A stretch of 64,000 bases of DNA, taken from assembly GCF_001544695.2 (NCBI RefSeq), contig NZ_FCOM02000030.1, forward strand, positions 29,311 to 93,310, written 5' to 3'. The stretch comes from Caballeronia arvi. Its GTDB lineage: Bacteria > Pseudomonadota > Gammaproteobacteria > Burkholderiales > Burkholderiaceae. Positions 61,067 to 64,000 of the stretch are shown in pieces. How positions within the stretch are numbered: the stretch's first letter is position 1; each line of letters begins with the position of its first letter. The notes below the pieces were generated by a model. That model saw only the letters and a list, made by a program, of their open reading frames with translations, did no database searches and had not been told where the DNA came from. A program made the position numbers and the translations under genes.

Positions 61067-61465
61067 CTACAGCGCGTTCGCATGCCCGTCGGCGATGCGC
61101 GGCCAATACCGCGCAACCCAACGCGCGATCACGCCGCGCCGCTCGACGCGATGAGACGTGAGCGACACCTCGATCGCCTCATCGCTTTCCGACGTGAGCC
61201 ATACGCGCTCGCCGCGCGACAGACGCACGACATCACCGGGCTTCATCCAGTAGTCGTAGGAATCGCGATGGCGTGTGAGCCAAAGCGAGCCTGCGGACGC
61301 ATCGCCGATGCGCAGTTCGGCATCGCGCGTGAGCCGCCACGACACCATCTGATGCGGATGCACATCGACATAGACCACGACGCGCGCTCCCGACGTGCGC
61401 AGACGCCCCGATGCGACGCCGTGGCCGACGCCATGACGCACGAAAACTTGCGATACCTCTTCCAT
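61067..61465 (-). CDS. DUF2917 family protein
   Basis: 132-aa protein of unknown function with a DUF2917 pattern: short strands, LRIGDASAGSLWLTRHRDSYDYWMKPGD and VRLSRGERVWLTSE, i.e. a cupin-like small beta domain, and no signal peptide or membrane segment. The start is ATG 61465 (MEEVSQVFVRHG) with GGAGAG upstream. It is convergent with the tannase gene (11 bp between). Its 5' region is unusual: promoter, 14-codon ORF and intrinsic terminator precede it on the same strand, so expression may be attenuated. Divergent from the YCII gene. Confidence 0.8.
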   Translation of the reverse strand: MEEVSQVFVRHGVGHGVASGRLRTSGARVVVYVDVHPHQMVSWRLTRDAELRIGDASAGSLWLTRHRDSYDYWMKPGDVVRLSRGERVWLTSESDEAIEVSLTSHRVERRGVIARWVARYWPRIADGHANAL

Positions 61466-61509
61466 CTCTGCTCTCCATGATGTGAGCCGAAGACGGAAAC
61501 CTTGCACGC

Positions 61510-61545
61510 AAAAACAAGAAGGCCCCGTCTTGCGGCGGGGCCTTC
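61510..61545 (-). terminator. Intrinsic terminator in the leader of the DUF2917 gene
   Basis: Perfect 10-bp stem GAAGGCCCCG / CGGGGCCTTC with an 8-nt loop. On the minus strand it is followed by TTGTTTTTGC, a good U-tract. It lies 45 bp before the DUF2917 ATG and 26 bp after the stop of a short ORF, and no longer gene precedes it on this strand. It is either an attenuator or the 3' end of a small RNA. Confidence 0.85.
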
Positions 61546-61570
61546 GGAATCGATTTGCTTGCCTGTTTCG

Positions 61571-61615
61571 CTAGCGCACACGCTCTTCCGATGACCCGCC
61601 ACACATGGCGTTCAT
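61571..61615 (-). CDS. Candidate leader peptide of 14 residues
   Basis: ATG 61615 to TAG 61571 reads MNAMCGGSSEERVR on the minus strand. It starts about 46 nt after the inferred transcription start and ends 26 nt before the terminator stem, the distances expected in leader-peptide attenuation. There is no clear SD (CGCGATTAAAAACCGT before ATG), and no run of one amino acid, so which signal it could sense is not evident. Cys5-Gly-Gly-Ser-Ser is the only striking feature. It may be untranslated. Confidence 0.35.
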   Translation of the reverse strand: MNAMCGGSSEERVR

Positions 61616-61667
61616 ACGGTTTTTAATCGCGGCGATGGAGAAAAGGATGGCTGCGTGCATGTGTCGC

Positions 61668-61697
61668 AGTATCGATGGGCGCATCTGTGTTTGTCAA
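61668..61697 (-). promoter_or_regulatory. Sigma-70 promoter of the DUF2917 leader
   Basis: On the minus strand a perfect -35 TTGACA (61692-61697) is followed after 18 bp by GATACT (61668-61673). Transcription would start near 61661 and run into the short ORF and the terminator. Poly-T/A (61731-61738) lies upstream and may act as an UP-like element. Confidence 0.65.
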
Positions 61698-61744
61698 TAT
61701 CGAGATAGACTTGAGCGCATCAAAAAAAAGTACGGAGGCTTGTC

Positions 61745-62098
61745 GTGGCTTATCTGCTGCTCGTCGTGGAACCGGTTGAACAACGTGGCCAGCGCACGGA
61801 GGAAGAGGGGCGCGAGGTGTATGACCAGATGGTGCGATTCGCCGATGGACTGAACGCGCGCGGGATCTTGCGCGCGGTCGAATCGCTGACGTCGCTGAAG
61901 GATGCGTCGCGCGTCACGGCCAGCAATGGCGATGCGCGGATCATCGACGGGCCGTTTGCCGAGGCCAAGGAGATGATCGGCGGCTTTTTTCTCATCGATT
62001 GCGAAACGCGTGCGGAAGCGGTCGAGATCGCGGCGCAATGTCCGGCGGCGAAGTGGTGCACGATCGAAGTCCGCAAAGTCGGGCCGTGTTACGCCTAG
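61745..62098 (+). CDS. YCII-related (DGPF-domain) protein
   Basis: 117-aa protein with the family motif DGPFAEAKE (68-76) and GGFFLIDCETRAEAVEIA. The fold is a ferredoxin-like YCII barrel, not an enzyme with a known reaction. The start is GTG 61745 with GGAGG nine bases upstream. DGPF proteins are the known genomic partners of ECF42-type sigma factors, and one is encoded downstream here, so the gene is likely part of, or a target of, that regulon. It is divergent from the DUF2917 gene. Confidence 0.92.
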   Translation: MAYLLLVVEPVEQRGQRTEEEGREVYDQMVRFADGLNARGILRAVESLTSLKDASRVTASNGDARIIDGPFAEAKEMIGGFFLIDCETRAEAVEIAAQCPAAKWCTIEVRKVGPCYA

Positions 62099-62164
62099 AC
62101 GGGCGCGTGTCGATTTTTCTGTGAGTCGTTCGTCGTGGTATTGAAAACCCAGGAGACCACCGTC

Positions 62165-62563
62165 ATGCACAAACAGATTTTCGTGAACCTGCCGGTTCGC
62201 GACCTCAAGCGCTCGATGACCTTTTTCAAGGAACTGGGACTGAGCTTCGACCCCGCGTTCACGAACGATGACGCCGCGTGCCTCGTCATCGGCGAAAACA
62301 TTTACGCGATGCTGCTCGTCGAGCGGTTCTTCCAGACCTTCACCGAAAAGCCGATCGCCGATGCGCACGCGAGCACCGAAACGCTCGTGTGCCTGTCGTG
62401 CGAGAGCAGGGCGGAAGTGGACGATCTGGTCGCGAAGGCCGTCGCCGCGGGTGGACGCGCGCCGCGCGAGCCGCAGGATCATGGCTTCATGTATGGCCAC
62501 GGTTTCGAGGATCTCGACGGTCATATCTGGGCACTCGTGCACATGAATCCGGAAGCGGCGTGA
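62165..62563 (+). CDS. VOC family (glyoxalase/bleomycin-resistance-like) protein
   Basis: 132-aa protein from ATG 62165 (MHKQIFVNLPVRDLKRSM), SD GGAGACC. It has the two beta-alpha-beta-beta-beta repeats of the vicinal oxygen chelate superfamily; GHGFEDLDGHIWALVHMNP is the typical C-terminal strand with an expected metal-binding residue. The AFTNDDAACLVIGENIYAMLL part resembles PhnB-like/EthD-type VOC proteins. The reaction is unknown. Its TGA overlaps the GTG start of the sigma factor gene by 4 nt, so both are coupled. Confidence 0.9.
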   Translation: MHKQIFVNLPVRDLKRSMTFFKELGLSFDPAFTNDDAACLVIGENIYAMLLVERFFQTFTEKPIADAHASTETLVCLSCESRAEVDDLVAKAVAAGGRAPREPQDHGFMYGHGFEDLDGHIWALVHMNPEAA

Positions 62564-63861
62564 GCGGGCGATCGAAGCAGAGTGACGCTGACGATGCGGC
62601 ACGGCGGGCCATCGACGCGGTCTGGCGCATCGAGTCGGCGAAGGTGATCGCGAGCGTGGCGCGCGTCGTGCGCGATGTCGCGCTCGCCGAGGAACTGGCG
62701 CAGGATGCGTTCGTCGCGGCGCTGGAACACTGGAGCCAACCGGGCGTGGGCGTGCCCGACAAGCCGGGAGCGTGGCTCATGACGACAGCGAAGAACAAGG
62801 CGCTCGACCGGCTGCGGCAGCACGCGCTGCATGCGAGGAAGCACGAGGAGTACGGACGCGATCTCGACGCGCAGGAGGCGCATATCACGCCCGATTTCGT
62901 CGATGCGCTCGACGCCGCGCGTGAGGACGACATCGGCGACGATCTGCTGCGTCTCATCTTCACGGCGTGTCATCCGGTGCTGTCCGTCGATGCGCGCGCC
63001 GCGCTGACGTTGCGCCTGATCGGCGGGCTCACTACCGACGAGATCGCGCGCGCGTTCCTCGTGCCAGAGCCGACGATCGCGCAGCGCATCGTGCGGGCAA
63101 AGCGCACGCTGTCGGCGGCGCACGTGCCGTTCGAGGTGCCGAAGGCCGACGCGCGCGCGGCGCGGCTCGGCTCGGTGCTGGAAGTGCTCTATCTGATTTT
63201 CAACGAGGGCTATTCGGCGACCGCCGGCGATGACTGGATGCGTCCGGCGCTGTGCGAGGACGCGCTGCGGCTCGGGCGCATCCTGGCCGAACTGACGCCG
63301 GATGAAAGCGAGGTTCACGGGCTCGTCGCGCTGATGGAGATTCAGGCGTCGCGGATGAAGGCGCGCGTCGACCGGGAAGGACGGCCGGTGCTGTTGCCGG
63401 ATCAGGATCGCAGTCGATGGGACCCGCTGCTGATCCGGCGCGGGCTGGCAGCGCTGAAGCGCTCTGAAGACTTGGGCGGTGCGCGTGGCGTGTACGCGCT
63501 GCAGGCGGCGCTCGCGGCATGTCACGCGCGCGCGGCGCGTGCCGCCGACACCGACTGGCCGATGATCGTCGCGCTCTACGACGCGCTGATGCAGACGGCG
63601 CCGACGCCGGTCGTCGAGCTGAACCGCGCGGTCGCGGTGAGCATGGCGTATGGCGCGGAGACGGCGCTGCCGATCGTGGATGCGCTCGCCGACGCGGCAG
63701 CGCTCAGGAACTATCACTGGCTGCCGAGCGTGCGGGCGGATCTGCTTGCGAAGCTGGGGCGCAAGGATGAGGCGCGTGTAGAGTTCGAGCGCGCGGCGTC
63801 GCTGGCGAAGAATGCGCGGGAGCGGGAGTTTTTGATGAGGCGGGCTGGGGAGATGGGGTGA
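62560..63861 (+). CDS. ECF sigma factor with C-terminal extension (ECF42 type)
   Basis: 433-aa sigma factor, more than twice the usual ECF size. Region 2 (about 24-92; RVVRDVALAEELAQDAFVAAL, AWLMTTAKNKALDRLRQ) and region 4 (about 130-182; LTTDEIARAFLVPEPTIAQRIVRAKR) are followed by a roughly 250-aa extension with VLYLIFNEGYSA, characteristic of ECF42-type proteins, and a helical, TPR-like end. The start is GTG 62560, overlapping the VOC stop. No anti-sigma gene is adjacent; in this group the C-terminal extension is thought to control activity. Association with DGPF proteins is an established feature and is seen here at 61745. Confidence 0.93.
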   Translation: MSGRSKQSDADDAARRAIDAVWRIESAKVIASVARVVRDVALAEELAQDAFVAALEHWSQPGVGVPDKPGAWLMTTAKNKALDRLRQHALHARKHEEYGRDLDAQEAHITPDFVDALDAAREDDIGDDLLRLIFTACHPVLSVDARAALTLRLIGGLTTDEIARAFLVPEPTIAQRIVRAKRTLSAAHVPFEVPKADARAARLGSVLEVLYLIFNEGYSATAGDDWMRPALCEDALRLGRILAELTPDESEVHGLVALMEIQASRMKARVDREGRPVLLPDQDRSRWDPLLIRRGLAALKRSEDLGGARGVYALQAALAACHARAARAADTDWPMIVALYDALMQTAPTPVVELNRAVAVSMAYGAETALPIVDALADAAALRNYHWLPSVRADLLAKLGRKDEARVEFERAASLAKNAREREFLMRRAGEMG

Positions 63862-63931
63862 GGGGTTGGTGTCGTACGGTCGAATTCTTGACTTTACATA
63901 AGATAAATTAGCGCATTTCTGTGTGTAGGTC

Positions 63932-63976
63932 CCAGATAGAAATGTCGTGTTTCTGCCAGATAGAAATGTCGTGTTT
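63932..63976 (+). repeat. Two direct 21-bp repeats near the window edge
   Basis: CCAGATAGAAATGTCGTGTTT occurs at 63932-63952 and 63956-63976, a 24-bp period. The surrounding 130 bp are far more AT-rich than the rest of the window. Spaced repeats like these are found at the ends of some insertion sequences as transposase-binding sites; the body would lie beyond 64000. They could also be the binding sites of a regulator. Confidence 0.85.
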
Positions 63977-64000
63977 TGACGTAGGTTCGTGGCCAGACGA

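Noticed and set aside
61605..61853. Plus-strand ORF of 82 codons overlapping the YCII gene
   Set aside because: It overlaps the YCII start in another frame and runs over the minus-strand leader region; the translation has no domain and the YCII frame is certain.
1..64000. tRNA, rRNA, CRISPR arrays, prophage or complete IS elements
   Set aside because: No T-loop-like sequences with matching stems, no spaced identical direct repeats of CRISPR type, and no transposase or phage proteins were found in the window.

Overview
The window is a GC-rich (about two-thirds G+C), densely coded stretch of a chromosome from the Burkholderiaceae. The gene set and protein style fit Caballeronia, Paraburkholderia or Burkholderia; the genus is an inference from gene content. 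No rRNA, tRNA, CRISPR array, prophage or complete insertion sequence was seen. Most genes are core chromosomal genes, so this looks like the main chromosome and not a genomic island.

Layout. 1-4.6 kb (minus): dadA-like amino-acid oxidase, nnr and the 5' part of pgi. 5-9.1 kb (plus): purL, ending in a strong terminator, then a GH20 hexosaminidase lipoprotein. 11.8-15.8 kb (minus): parvulin PPIase, BolA, YciB, MsrB and SelO. 15.8-25.4 kb (plus): an acyl-CoA synthetase, then a beta-oxidation run (FadB-like enzyme, nicotinamidase, thiolase, Dabb protein, hotdog thioesterase, MDR, SDR and esterase). A promoter covered by a perfect 12-bp palindrome precedes the FadB-like gene. 25.4-27.2 kb (minus): NRDE protein and ygfZ. 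27.3-30.8 kb (plus): the conserved mltG-tmk-holB-tatD run. 30.9-37 kb: ankyrin protein, Rap1a/Tai-like protein, MscS channel, otsA, a glycosyltransferase and a SYLF lipoprotein, a group that leans towards osmotic and envelope stress. 37-39 kb: small secreted or membrane proteins, including a duplicated PsiF.

39.3-45.2 kb is a ribose cluster, rbsBACRK, followed by a chemoreceptor and a hydratase-family protein. 48.5-53.5 kb holds the PrkA kinase-YeaH-SpoVR operon typical of the general stress response of proteobacteria. 53.6-59.3 kb has an AI-2E family exporter, RarD, and a minus-strand MFS-aldo/keto reductase pair divergent from a LysR regulator. 59.4-64 kb has a tannase-family esterase, a DUF2917 protein and an ECF sigma factor cluster (YCII/DGPF protein, VOC protein, ECF42-type sigma). 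The window ends in tandem 24-bp-period repeats that may be the edge of a mobile element.

The least expected structure is the 5' region of the DUF2917 gene (about 61.5-61.7 kb, minus strand). A promoter with a consensus -35 box, a 14-codon ORF and a Rho-independent terminator lie in series before the gene, which suggests either an attenuated leader or an independent small RNA. Other points of interest are the palindromic operators before the beta-oxidation operon and the LysR gene, the nicotinamidase coupled into the beta-oxidation operon, an intercistronic stem between rbsB and rbsA, and the terminal repeats.
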